The translations under genes and the position numbers were made by a program. The notes beneath the pieces are model-generated. The model did no database searches. It saw only the letters and a program-made list of their open reading frames with translations, and was not told where the DNA came from. 64,000 nucleotides of DNA, taken from NCBI RefSeq assembly GCF_021730395.1, contig NC_069367.1:20768501-20832500 (forward strand). Reading direction: 5' to 3'. The DNA comes from Mercenaria mercenaria (taxonomy: Eukaryota > Mollusca > Bivalvia > Venerida > Veneridae). Positions within the stretch are counted from its first letter, which is position 1, and each line of letters opens with the position of its first letter. Of the stretch, positions 47,454 to 57,260 are shown piece after piece.

Positions 47454-47784
47454 TTATTTTTGCCACTGAGTCTCTAAAACAAACGCCTCGTCAGTGTTGC
47501 CATGTTTGTGAATGTCACTGATGCCTTCCTCTATAATGCTCGTTATCTGTTGTTTGGTCTTTTTTTCAATAGCATGAAACTTTGTACGATCAAGGGGTGT
47601 TGTAAATACTGGCGTTAAAGACAACCCCTTACCAGGCACCATTCCTCTTTCAATGGATGCCAGGTATGCATTTAAATTTTCTTCACAGGTTCTTTCAAAT
47701 CTGATTAAACCCACATCCAGTCTTTCGCCAGAAACTGATGTGTGGTCACTAAATAAAGTAAATATGTGTCCTTTTAAAGACTTA
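47454..47784 (-). CDS. Exon of the unrecognised gene in the 8 kb segment
   Basis: An AAAAAG acceptor leads into a 109-codon open frame ending in a stop at 47454, with an AAGAG|GTAAAA donor-like site just past the stop. Residues include FSDHTSVSGERLDVGLIRFE, then NLNAYLASIERG, then a lysine/glutamate-rich helix FHAIEKKTKQQITSIIEE. The charged helical ending suits a linker or coiled-coil segment. The composition is clearly protein-like, unlike AT-driven frames around it. It is separated from the 49164 exon by an intron that carries a MITE. No family assigned. Confidence 0.5.
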
Positions 47785-48238
47785 CTTTTTATCTCAATAA
47801 ACATTTAGCATAAAATGTAAAACGTTAGCTTGCATTTATTACATTATGTAAATGGAATTTGGTTCAGTAACTTAAAACGGTTATTATATAGTCATCACAA
47901 TATGTTTACGACATATGGTGTCCCATACTGCCATATCATAAACAGAATAAAACAACACGCTACTAAAGTTTCAAATGTCTAAACAGCAAGCGATGGAGTA
48001 TGTGTAAACGACGATGGATAATAACAAATTGAAAGTAGCATAGTGACAATTTGGCTATGGAGAAAAAATCTTATTTTTTGGTTTTCATTCTATTGTATTC
48101 TGATCTGACTCTAACGTGACACCATATGTTATTAAGTTTATTTTGAACAGTAAATATAAGTATCATTAGAGATATTTTGAAATATAGTCCTACGTATCTT
48201 AAAGACAAATTTCATATAAAACGTTGTCATTAATCCAT

Positions 48239-49060
48239 CCAGCATTCTATATCGGCCCAATATCAAACCGACGTCGTTGTCTAAACGGCTCGATATCGGC
48301 TTCAATATGGTTGGAAATAAGAATGATGTCGGCCCGACATCGCAGACGTTATCGGCCGACATCATAATGACATTGGTCCGATAATGGCAAACGATATTTG
48401 TCCATCATCAAAATGATATCGGCTCGATATTGGCAGATGATTGCTTTATCAAAGTTGTGTTAAAATAAACACTTTATAAAATCTCGGAGTAATTTTCTTG
48501 AGAACTGATGTGTCTCGCATCATTTGTATGACTCTTATTAATTTTTATTGATATACTATTTATACAGTTACGTAAGCTTTATGTATATTCTTAACACTAT
48601 TAAAATTGTTAAATTAAAAATTTTAAACCTATTTATATTTTCAATATTTATTTTAATTACAAAATTTCTATGGCGGCATTTTACATATAAATAAAAATGC
48701 ATATTAATTATTACCTCCCTTTATTATATGTAAAATTCTGATAAATACCGTCTACAATTTTGTTTGGAACCTAGTTTTATTAATTCTGGCATTCATCATA
48801 TTTGCTTAATAAATTAGCACATATAAACAACTATATAACTTTTTCAGATTTATCATAATATATATAAAAAATATAGTTTATATTACAGAATCCAATACAT
48901 GCCAGGTGTCAATCTGACGTACAAAATAGTTACACTGATTGATGTCGATCTACCGATTTAAATATTTTGCGGCACTACAACTGCCGGATGTCGGCCCTAC
49001 ATCGGCACATTTGCCGACATTCCGACATTATACGTATATCGGCCGATATAGTCATGCTGG
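48239..49060. mobile_element. TIR MITE inside an intron
   Basis: CCAGCATTCTATATCGGCCC at the left mirrors GGCCGATATAGTCATGCTGG at the right. Both subterminal regions are full of ATCGGCC/GGCCGAT/TGTCGGC motifs, the centre is AT-rich and noncoding. 822 bp. It lies between two minus-strand exons of the 8 kb segment, so it is a later insertion. Confidence 0.75.
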
Positions 49061-49163
49061 CTGTGAAAGTGTTTATTGTAAATAACATATTTCTTTTATA
49101 TATACAAATTATGGGAAAAATGTAAAGCACGAAAAGGCAATTAGCAATACATTTTGAACAAAC

Positions 49164-49306
49164 CTATATTCTTCTCTTGCATTGCTTAAATATCTAAGGC
49201 TTCTCATTTTCACCCTCCATTCAAAGATTTCCGTGGAAAAATCTCGATGGTACAGAGTATCTAACTCTTCTGGCATGCACATCTCTTTAAATGTGTTTTC
49301 TCTTAT
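49164..49306 (-). CDS. Exon of the unrecognised gene in the 8 kb segment
   Basis: GTATTCAG acceptor and ATATAG|GTTTGT donor frame a 143 bp open block on the minus strand. It encodes IRENTFKEMCMPEELDTLYH, then RDFSTEIFEWRVKMRSLRYL and SNAREEY. This is charged, helical and without known motifs. Exon size and spacing fit between the 50022 exon and the 47454 exon. It is too short to appear among long frames, and rests on its paired splice signals plus composition. Confidence 0.5.
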
Positions 49307-50021
49307 CTGAATACATTAAAATAATACATGTTGAAGGAAGTAATAAACCACTATTTCATTTATTACATTATAATAATTTTAAAAAGAGGGTTGATTTAAA
49401 AAATAGAAAAATGTTTTAATATTTTTTTAATTAAAATTTGGCTTTTACCCCAGTGACTGAGAATGCGTGGTGGTCATGGTGTTTTCAAATAATTATTTCA
49501 ATTTAATATATAGGCAATGCGAATTAACATACTCAAGGCTGCCATCTTATTTAAAAATAAATCGTCTCGTTGCCTAAAAACAATGTGTATTATTATATAC
49601 TTGCGGCGGGCATTTTAAAATATTTTTATTAAGACATGATATGTTTAATTTAAATTTTATCTTACTTTACTATTATGTACAATGAACTACTATATAAAAT
49701 ATACGGGAAATTCATTCGTCCTTGATATAGTACTTTTAAAATAAATAGCAAGGAGTGATATTTGTGGTCGTCACTTCGTTTAAATAATTAATTTATCTTA
49801 ACCGATTCTGAGAATTTAGATTTAAATAGACCGAACATGACCAAATATGGCAGACTAATGTGATAAGAAACATATTTTAATGCAAATGTAATAGCATATT
49901 AGAAACAAGATGGCCACCGCGCATGCGTACTACTTGTGGTTAAACCGAACCCTATACTACTTTTGATTTTAATTATTGTATATAATCTTTTTATCAGAAT
50001 ATAAATATTATAGAAATTAAC

Positions 50022-50290
50022 CTTTTCTAGCAAATTCAAATTTCTGCAAACATTGACCCAGTGATGTTGCTTTGGAATGCCTGGAGGTAGCCATCTCTTG
50101 CCCTACGATTGTATGCCTCTAAGACAAAATCACCCCCTTCTCCTTTGCTGATATTGCCAGAAACAGAAAACGACTCATTCTTACATATGAAATCCTTTAC
50201 TGCTGTTGGAGCTAACACGCGAGTTTTAAAATCTCTGTACATGATCTCCTGATAATTTGTATTATTTAAGCCATAGAACAATTTCATAAA
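50022..50290 (-). pseudogene. Exon of the unrecognised gene, frame-interrupted
   Basis: The first frame reads KLFYGLNNTNYQEIMYRDFK, then ICKNESFSVSGN and KGEGGDFVLEAYN. The continuation, in a different frame, includes the block WLPPGIPKQHHWVNVCRN, running to a GAAAAG|GTTAAT donor. From memory, similar ESFSxSG...GGDF...W-P-P-G...W-x2-VCRN blocks occur in uncharacterised predicted proteins of cnidarians and molluscs; I could not check this. One frame change falls between the blocks. The conserved tryptophan/proline block suggests a real, formerly functional protein rather than chance. Confidence 0.5.
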
Positions 50291-50320
50291 TTTACTTTTA
50301 CCACCATAATGTAATCGGTA

Positions 50321-50779
50321 TTATTTCGCCTTGTACCACAACGAAATGCAAATATTGCCAGCACGTAGTTTAAGACGACATCGCACATTGAAACGGAAAT
50401 TTCTATCCTTACAGCTGCCTATGTATGTATATAGACCAGCTACAGTTGGAGCTTCATCTTGTGAAATGTAAGTAGTTAATATTTCATCAATAGTACCGTA
50501 AAAGAATATTGTTAAGATCATCCATGACTTATGATGGTTTGTGCATGCCTTACAGCACATAAGTGCACGTGGTGTGCGATAACCAAGCATCTTTGCAAGA
50601 TCTTGCAGGCAAACGTCCCAAAGAAGTTTGAAACAGGCCTTTACGGCAGTCATTTCTATGTGTCCTAGCCCGGAACAAGCAAATATATCACGTAGATCAT
50701 CATTTTTTTCGATCAAACGTGATCCTAGAACATAGGGAAGGCCATCACATCCTACACATGTCCATGTTCTGTTTATCTC
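50321..50779 (-). CDS. Largest clean exon of the unrecognised gene
   Basis: An acceptor-like GTCATGTAG precedes a 152-codon frame that ends in a stop at 50321. It starts EINRTWTCVGCDGLPYVLGS, then GLGHIEMTAVKACFKLLWDV, LMCCKACTNHHKSWMILTIF and the acidic segment ISQDEAPTVAGLYTY. Features that look catalytic or metal-binding: Cys-x2-Cys-Asp-Gly, Gly-His-Ile-Glu, and Cys-x3-Asn-His-His. The scattered D, E and H could suit an RNase H-fold nuclease, but I have no proof. The C-terminal part (CRLKLRAGNI) would continue into the next exon if the stop is not the true end. From memory it resembles an uncharacterised cnidarian/mollusc family, unverified. Confidence 0.55.
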   Translation of the reverse strand, partial: EINRTWTCVGCDGLPYVLGSRLIEKNDDLRDIFACSGLGHIEMTAVKACFKLLWDVCLQDLAKMLGYRTPRALMCCKACTNHHKSWMILTIFFYGTIDEILTTYISQDEAPTVAGLYTYIGSCKDRNFRFNVRCRLKLRAGNICISLWYKAK

Positions 50780-51121
50780 CTACATGACACTGGTCTTGTA
50801 CATGCTGTCCATGTAAATATAAATACAGTTTCGATATGTGTTCATATTTCCTAAAGCGATATAGGGGTTATCATATAAATTAAAATAAAAAATTAACAAA
50901 TTCATACTTTGTGCTTTACGTAACTTTAAAATGTATAATTATGTGTAATGTCACATTTACAGTATAAGTTGAATTTACGGGTAATAAATTTTTTAATATG
51001 AATTAGATGAAGCAGAATTATAAATTTTGCCACAGATGTACTTTAAATGACTAGAATTACTCCAAAACATTTACATATATTCTTTGTACATTGTATATTT
51101 TCAAAGATAGTACAGCATTAC

Positions 51122-51270
51122 CTTGAGTACTTTTTTTACAGAGTCAATATGAGCAAGGGTTAAACAACGCAGTTCTCCTACTTTAACGTGTGGTTTTTCA
51201 TCCGGGTGGCAACTGGTCGCCCATGCATAGGGATCCGCAAAGTCTATTTTGTTTATTGGACCAATGAACC
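51122..51270 (-). CDS. Exon of the unrecognised gene in the 8 kb segment
   Basis: A GTTTAAAG acceptor and CTCAAG|GTAATG donor frame 149 bp, open throughout. It encodes FIGPINKIDFADPYAWATSC, then HPDEKPHVKVGELRCLTL and AHIDSVKKVLK. The Cys...His-Pro and Arg-Cys-Leu residues are notable, but no named motif results. It sits between the large upstream block and the exon at 50321-50779 on the same strand, in a consistent order. It has clean splice signals on both sides and no interruption. Confidence 0.5.
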
Positions 51271-51891
51271 CTTTAAACAATAACAAATAACAACTTAGAA
51301 GCGTTCCACTGAACTAATCGTGGTATATATATATACATGTTGTTAAGATAAATAAATATGTTCCTTCTTAATTATAGTTAAGTTTTATAATTATTAAATA
51401 AATTATGTACTGAAAGAACCATCCGGTTAAAAAGTATGGATGATTTATAGTACACACTTAATGTAAATGTAACAATTTTTTATTATTTTTCTAAACATGG
51501 TGTTAAAATAAAACTTTTATCAATTTACATATACGATGGTGTTTAAGTTAATCGTGTTAAACCTTGACATGTGGAAAAAACATCTTAACCCTTGCGCATG
51601 CGTTAACTTTTGGTATTGTTCTTGTTTCTTCCTTGTGTTACTTATGTACCGGAAGTCCTACCACCTTATAGTGTGTGGTATTACGCGACTGTGTAATTCC
51701 GATTTACGGACTATAAATTAATACCGCTTATAGTAATATACTAATATTTTGCAATTGCATTGTCAGTTAGAATTTAATATAGATAATTATACACAGACGA
51801 AAGTAAAGGGTTAAGTGTTTGTACCTCTACATGGGGACATAAGAACACCTCTTTCATATTATTTGTTAGTGTTAACTGTTACATTACTTAC

Positions 51892-52770
51892 CATCTATCC
51901 TTTGCTGTACGTTGTCTGTTCCTTTATTTTCTGTAACGATTGCCTTAAGCCTACTTGCAAGGAAACAATTTCTTATAGTATCAAACTTGCTTTCAGCTTC
52001 CTTTATATAATGCCTAATACTGGCAACTGTGGTACTATATATTTTCCTGGAACAACCACTGTCTAGGAGTAAGATGTGACTTTCCTGTAAATTACTATAT
52101 AATGCTGGTGTAATGTGCAGAAGCATAGTGATAACAGATGCAGTTGTTTGTGTCCAAAGGTAACTCTCCAGTTTCTAGCAATCACCTGATATTATCAAAA
52201 AATGTTATTTGATCACTGTTACGCTCATTTTGCACTGGTTGTTGGGCATTTGCTTTCAGCCAGCGTTGTAAGCTGCTATAACTACCACAAGCGTTTGTCG
52301 ATTGTTTAATTGTGCAACAACCTTACTTCCACTTAAATAGTAATTTACAAGATTCTTGCAAAATTGCAAGGGGGCTACGTGTGTTAGGCGTCTGGCTTTG
52401 TATATACTGTCAACTGCAGTAACAATACATACTTCTTTTTTAGGATTGTTACCATTACCTGCAGCAGACTTCACAAACCTAACTAAAACATCATTTCTAT
52501 CATTTAACCACTGAGTGATTTTGAAATTTGACAAATTACCTGGATCTCTATAATCTACACTACTTAAAACACTGTCTTTCTCAATATCACTTGATATTCT
52601 TTTACCTATAGCTTCAGCAATATCAACCAGTTCATTCGAATCAACATTATGCAAATATGTCATCAATAATTTCCTCTTTTTTCCAACTGTTTTTTCCGTT
52701 TTGAGGTAGAAAGACTCAGAAAATTAGCATTACATAGTTCTATACAAATCTGACAAATAGCACTGGCATT
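51892..52770 (-). pseudogene. 5' block of the unrecognised gene, several frames
   Basis: The minus strand shows protein-like pieces in order: a zinc-knuckle-like CQICIELC near 52740-52765, then KRKLLMTYLHNVDSNELVDI, WLNDRNDVLVRFVKSAAG, LQFCKNLVNYYLSGSKVV, RWLKANAQQPVQNERNSDQI with FFDNI, and finally MLLHITPALYSNLQESHILL to a GATG|GTAAGT donor at 51892. The pieces lie in at least three frames, so the block has several interruptions or unrecognised small introns. The NYYLSGSK and FFDN blocks match what I remember of the same unnamed cnidarian/mollusc family, unchecked. The N-terminal C-x2-C-x4-C could begin a DNA-binding finger. Confidence 0.5.
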
Positions 52771-53254
52771 TCTGGAATAAGATCACTTTTTTTCATATAG
52801 TTAAGGACATCTACTTTTATTTTTTTGTGACGAATTGGTGGATATAACTGGCATTACCATTACTAAAACTGGTCGTGATGTCTACAGGCACATGAGCAAG
52901 GCATATTTATGATGAATAAGTTTTCACCTCTATGTGACAATGTACACTGCTTTGTTTACAAGTGCACCCCGTTGCATATAATAGTACAAACAAAGTAAGC
53001 GGAATTTATTATGCAATTATTTATTACAGAAATTTTCTATGATTTTCATTTTTTTTTTTCAATACATAAAAAAATTACAACAATAGCACATACATTTGCT
53101 TACACCCCTTACTAATTAACTAAAACAATAGATTTCGTTTTAAACTGCTTTATTTGTTTACATAACCGACCAAGGCGAACAACTGCGATTGACACAGTAG
53201 GAGTTCACAGAAGAAAACAGCGTTGAAAACCATCGATTAATGTTAAAACAGGCG

Positions 53255-53515
53255 CATATTGTAGGTGTTATTCAAAGGCCCTTGTTTTTTACGCCAAATT
53301 TTCTAAAAAAAGTGGAGGTTTGATGTTGACAAAACATTTCATATTGCCAAGTACAAGTGAAAAGCGAGTGACATACGTTCCGTCTACTTTCGATAATTCG
53401 GATAAATATGAAAAAAAGACGGTTTTGTACCCTTCTTTTGTTCGATATATAGCTAGAACGAGCTATTTTAGCTCGTTCTAGCTATATAGCTCCTTCGGGC
53501 AATGAAACCAGACCT
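53255..53515 (-). repeat. Right terminal inverted repeat with hairpin
   Basis: Reverse complement of 45501-45760 with about three substitutions and one homopolymer-length difference. The hairpin at 53443-53485 is identical to the left one. 52771-53254 holds no recognised exon. Confidence 0.9.
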
Positions 53516-53549
53516 GAGGAAAACACTGTTAACAAGACACCTGCATGGA

Positions 53550-54530
53550 AATCAATCACTACAAGAAAGTTTATAAGCTTCATAGGGCTCAGGGCTGCTT
53601 ACCTGGCCTGTCAAAACCCTGTGTCTATGTGCGCTACCTTTTGAACGCTAAGAATGAAAACAACGCCAATTTGAAAAACAGGAAATTTGTTTTTTAATAA
53701 AATGTCATTGAAATATTCACAATAGAGAACTAAGAGGTATAAATAGTATTTCAGGCCACTATACTGTGTCTATGTCCGCTACCTTTTGAACGCTAAGAAT
53801 GAAAACAATACCTACCTTTTACATTTCTATGGATCCTCTCACGCAGCCGACAGTGTACGCCTGTGTGGATGCAGTCGAGTGGGTAACGAACCTCGTAATC
53901 TGATTTCGCGGCCAGAGTTCTGTGAACAGGTGAAGGCTCCCTTTTATATTTACCATTACTGTATCTGAAACAAACATAACAAGTAATGTACAAAATAAAA
54001 AAATAGCAACACGTGCAATATGTCAAAAAGGTAAATGGCGCGGTGCGAGTTTTCAAAATCAATAATTTAGTAGTGTTACATCAATAAATAAATTGAATAT
54101 CGATAAAGTGTTTACAAAACGGGAATACAAATGTCTATAAAGTGTGAAAATAATAAATACCTGATAATATATTTCCAATTTAATTAGTTATACTAAGAAT
54201 TTAAAGAGATCCCTACAAAAATGGCGTTTTTTAGTTTTGTCGTTTCCCTCTTTTCAAAACGTTACCTGTAACCTGAAAGGTGATAGGATTGAAAAAGTCA
54301 CGTGAGAAAGACCATATACGGGTAAACTTCCGGAGGGATATGGAACGCTGGTACGGACATAAATCGAGGAAAATTAAATAAAATATCCACAGTGTTTCAA
54401 AAGCATTTGTTCAATGTATGTACTGTTATACAATATATACTTATTAAAATACTAGCCGTTCAATAGTCAAAACTATTTCCTGAGACCCAAAGAGGTCAAT
54501 GGTTTATCCCCAGAGGAGGGTTTCGTGTGT
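53550..54530 (+). repeat. Flanking repeat A', right of the 8 kb element
   Basis: Second copy of 44570-45455 (53690-54530), preceded by a partial third copy (53550-53670: GGGCTCAGGGCTGCTTACCT, GTGCGCTACCTTTTGAACGC). The repeat therefore existed as a tandem array around the insertion point. Confidence 0.75.
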
Positions 54531-54889
54531 ATCTGTCTACACCGTGCACGTTTAAAGACCAGACTGCCTGTTCGCAAACAGCTAGGTTAATGTAACTAAA
54601 TAGGATTTTTATCTCTCTGTCACAGTCTAGGGGCTATTTCTCGCTCAGCCCCTCTGCAACTCTGGTCAGATCTCTCAGTGTTTATACTAAATCTGGTAAA
54701 ACATAAGTATCATAAATGTTTTATTACATGATATGAAAAATATTTTAAAACGATAGTTTTTTGTTTGTTTGTTTCTTTTCTTTTTTCATACTATAGACAG
54801 GTCATTAACACAAACTATAGACGGTTATCTACATAAAGATTTTGTAATAATTACAATTGTCAGGAGGTTGCAGCATGCACAAGAATCTC

Positions 54890-55013
54890 TTTCAAAGTGG
54901 CTTCCTCACAAAAGCGAATTCTACACCACAAGAGAGGGTTCAAATCAAACAGCGGTGAGGGGCAAGTGATTCGAAGTCAGCGACCATAACCACTTGCCCA
55001 CAGAGGCCCAACA
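54890..55013 (-). mobile_element. SINE fragment (same type as 30300-30566)
   Basis: GTGGCTTCCTCACAAAAGCG, GAGAGGGTTCAAATCAAACA and GTGAGGGGCAAGTGATTCGA match the head half of that SINE on the minus strand. 54531-54889 and 55014-55576 hold nothing firm; an acceptor-like TTTATTTCAG at 55144-55153 leads a short FCGDRHSCEVVKV frame. Confidence 0.65.
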
Positions 55014-55576
55014 ATATAAAAAAAATATTGAATTATAGCTAACAATAACTTTTCTGACGGTGAGATCGAGACTGCGGACTGTATGATCATTTCATAGTCT
55101 GTATTGAGACACATGATTGAAAGTAATGCCTAAATTACCGTGTGTTTATTTCAGTTTTGTGGGGACAGACATAGCTGTGAAGTTGTGAAAGTGATGGAGT
55201 GGTAGCTTGTCTGAGAAGTTTTTAGATTTGCGCATTATCTCATAGAATTGCAACTTTTACTACAGTTCAGTACATTTAAGAGGTGATTGTAGATAATTAA
55301 GTACAAACAATATATGAAACGGATTGTCCACATTTAAAAACGTACCAAAATTACGAAAATCATCACTTTTGTTTTCTAGAAAATACATACACTTCAATGT
55401 TGTTTATGCCATGGCCTAACCATGACCCATGAAATATTGAACTTTATCCAAATTCACACAACAGAAGTCTGTCAGACATTACCATAACATTAACAAGGCC
55501 ATTTTCAGAACTACTGTTTTGAAATATGGGCACAGTTGTCCGATTATATCTGTTCCTTTTACTCACGGAAATAATA

Positions 55577-55802
55577 GAGCCGTGCCATGTGAAAATCAAC
55601 ATAGTTGGTTTGCAACCAGCATGGATCCAGACCAGCCTGCGCATCCGCGCAGTCTGGTCAGGATCCATGCTGTTCGCTAATGGTTTCTCTAATTGCAGTA
55701 GGCTTTAAAAGCGAACAGCATGGATCCTGACCAAACTGCGCGGATGGTCTGGATCCATGCATGTCGCACACCTACTATGTTGGTTTTCTCATGGCACGGC
55801 TC
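55577..55802. mobile_element. Palindromic MITE (GAGCCGTGCC)
   Basis: Starts GAGCCGTGCCATGTGAAAAT and ends GGTTTTCTCATGGCACGGCTC. The interior repeats GCATGGATCCAGACCA and CGCGCAGTCTGGTCAGGATC in both orientations. I recall this as abundant in bivalve genomes, unchecked. Its right part is duplicated by the 300 bp tandem event. Confidence 0.8.
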
Positions 55803-56263
55803 AAATGTTAATGGTCTGTACTTCCTCCCTCTCCATTAGAACTGCAAAGTGCTGGCTAGTCTGCGGCTCTTAGTTTGCGATTCGAACTACGAACTGCAAA
55901 CTGTTCTGCAGTTCTCAGTTCGCAATTTGTAGTTCAAAATTCGAATCGTGAACTGCGAACTGATCCATACTGTTCGCTAATGGTTTCTCTAATTGCAGTA
56001 GGCTTTAAAAGCGAACAGCATGGATCCTGACCAAACTGCGCGGATGGTCTGGATCCATGCATGTCGCACACCTACTATGTTGGTTTTCTCATGGCACGGC
56101 TCAAATGTTAATGGTCTGTACTTCCTCCCTCTCCATTAGAACTGCAAAGTGCTGGCTAGTCTGCGGCTCTTAGTTTGCGATTCGAACTACGAACTGCAAA
56201 CTGGTCTGCAGTTCTCAGTTCGCAATTTGTAGTTCAAAATTCGAATTGCGAACTGCAAACTGG
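55664..56263 (+). repeat. 300 bp tandem duplication, nearly identical
   Basis: 55681 and 55981 start the same text (TGGTTTCTCTAATTGCAGTA), and the copies stay in register at exactly 300 bp with one difference in about 265 bp. The unit includes the right half of the MITE plus flanking sequence. Confidence 0.95.
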
Positions 56264-56465
56264 TCTGCAGTTCGCAGTTCACGATTCGAATTGCGAACTG
56301 CAAACTGGTCTGTGGTTCGCAGTTCGTGTTTCCAATTGCAAACTGCAAACTGGTCTGCAGTTCTCAGGTCGCAGTTCGCAATTCGTAGTTCATAATTCGA
56401 ATTGCGAACAGCAAACTGGTCTGCAGTTCGCAGTTCACGATTCGAATTGCGAACTGCACACTGGT
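56195..56465 (+). repeat. Palindromic minisatellite
   Basis: Units of about 45-63 bp: GCGAACTGCAAACTGGTCTG then CAGTTCGCAGTTCACGATTC. Within a unit GCGAACTGC and GCAGTTCGC are inverted, so each unit can form a hairpin. Five to six units. A pioneer stretch of the same text occurs at 55880-55962. Confidence 0.85.
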
Positions 56466-56595
56466 CATATGCTGGTCATTGCCTTCAAGTTGTAAAGGCC
56501 AGCGCTTAAGAAATTGACAATAACTTGTGACAATCCGGACAGTCAGATAGACAGAATACAATGCACCTCCCTTGAATTGTCTGTGGAGACTTATA

Positions 56596-57260
56596 ATAAG
56601 AGGACCTTGATGGCCCTAAGTCACTCATCATAGTTTCACAATGGAAAGGGTAGCATGTGTGGCAGAGAGTCATGAAGGAGTCATGTCTGTACTTTGTACT
56701 TTGGCCTGCAGATTCAGCGGAAGTATACCATATAGCCAGAAAGGGAAATATAGCCTTGTATTTCACTAGAAAAGATGGCTTTTATAATTTTGGTAATAGT
56801 TCATCCAAAGAAAATACTTTTGAATGGTTTTAAAATTTGGACAGTTTCTGATGTTTCGACTATGTATGTAAATAGGGAAAATTTACCACTGGCTCTGAAG
56901 GCCATGTTTTGTACGAATCGGACTAATTTACAATTCTTGGTTCATGGTAATCTAACGAACCATGTCTGTGTAAAATCTAATTTAAAATCTGGCCATCAGG
57001 CGAGAAGATCCTTCAAGTTATCATTATGTACATACAGGAAAAAGTGATCGCGCCCTCTAGCGGCCATATTTTGGCGAATCTAAGGAACTTAACAACACCA
57101 ATAGAGGGTCAAAATTAGCAAACATTTTATTTGAAGTTTTGTTATTGTCTTGCGGCCATGTCTTTTGACCAATCGGATAATTTAAATACACTTGATGGAA
57201 ATTCCCCCATGAAACATTTCTGTGTAATACTTTTGAATTTAATACAGTTTCTTGAAAACA
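56596..57260 (+). repeat. Worn tandem-core element (GGACC family)
   Basis: 5' end AATAAGAGGACCTTGATGGC, then TAAGTCACTCATC, a worn form of the GGACC-family terminus. Following sequence has worn cores (TGAATGGTTTTAAAATTTGG, CTCTAGCGGCCATATTTTGG). The 90-codon frame at 56775-57047 lies inside it and is not treated as a gene. Confidence 0.5.

Larger units (their letters stand above)
45501..53515 (-). mobile_element. 8.0 kb TIR-bounded segment, candidate new DNA transposon
   Basis: 260 bp inverted repeats (45501-45760 and 53255-53515) differ at about four positions. Between them lie a minus-strand multi-exon gene (about 46456-52770), a plus-strand PHD-like exon and a MITE. The ends read AGGTCTGGTTTC and GAAACCAGACCT. 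AGGAA occurs within a base or two outside both ends, but no perfect target duplication is clear. The gene is interrupted in several places. I see no capsid, polymerase, integrase or reverse-transcriptase signature, so I treat it as a plain DNA transposon candidate. Confidence 0.55.

Noticed and set aside
45501-53515. Reading the 8 kb TIR segment as a Polinton or other virus-like element
   Set aside because: Too short, with no polymerase, integrase, protease or capsid-like block seen. The multi-exon gene suits a plain DNA transposon better.
56175-56495. 106-codon frame with NSNCELQTGLQF repeats
   Set aside because: Translation of the palindromic minisatellite; both strands are open in the same way.
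56775-57047. 90-codon plus-strand frame
   Set aside because: It lies within a worn tandem-core element and reads through core text.
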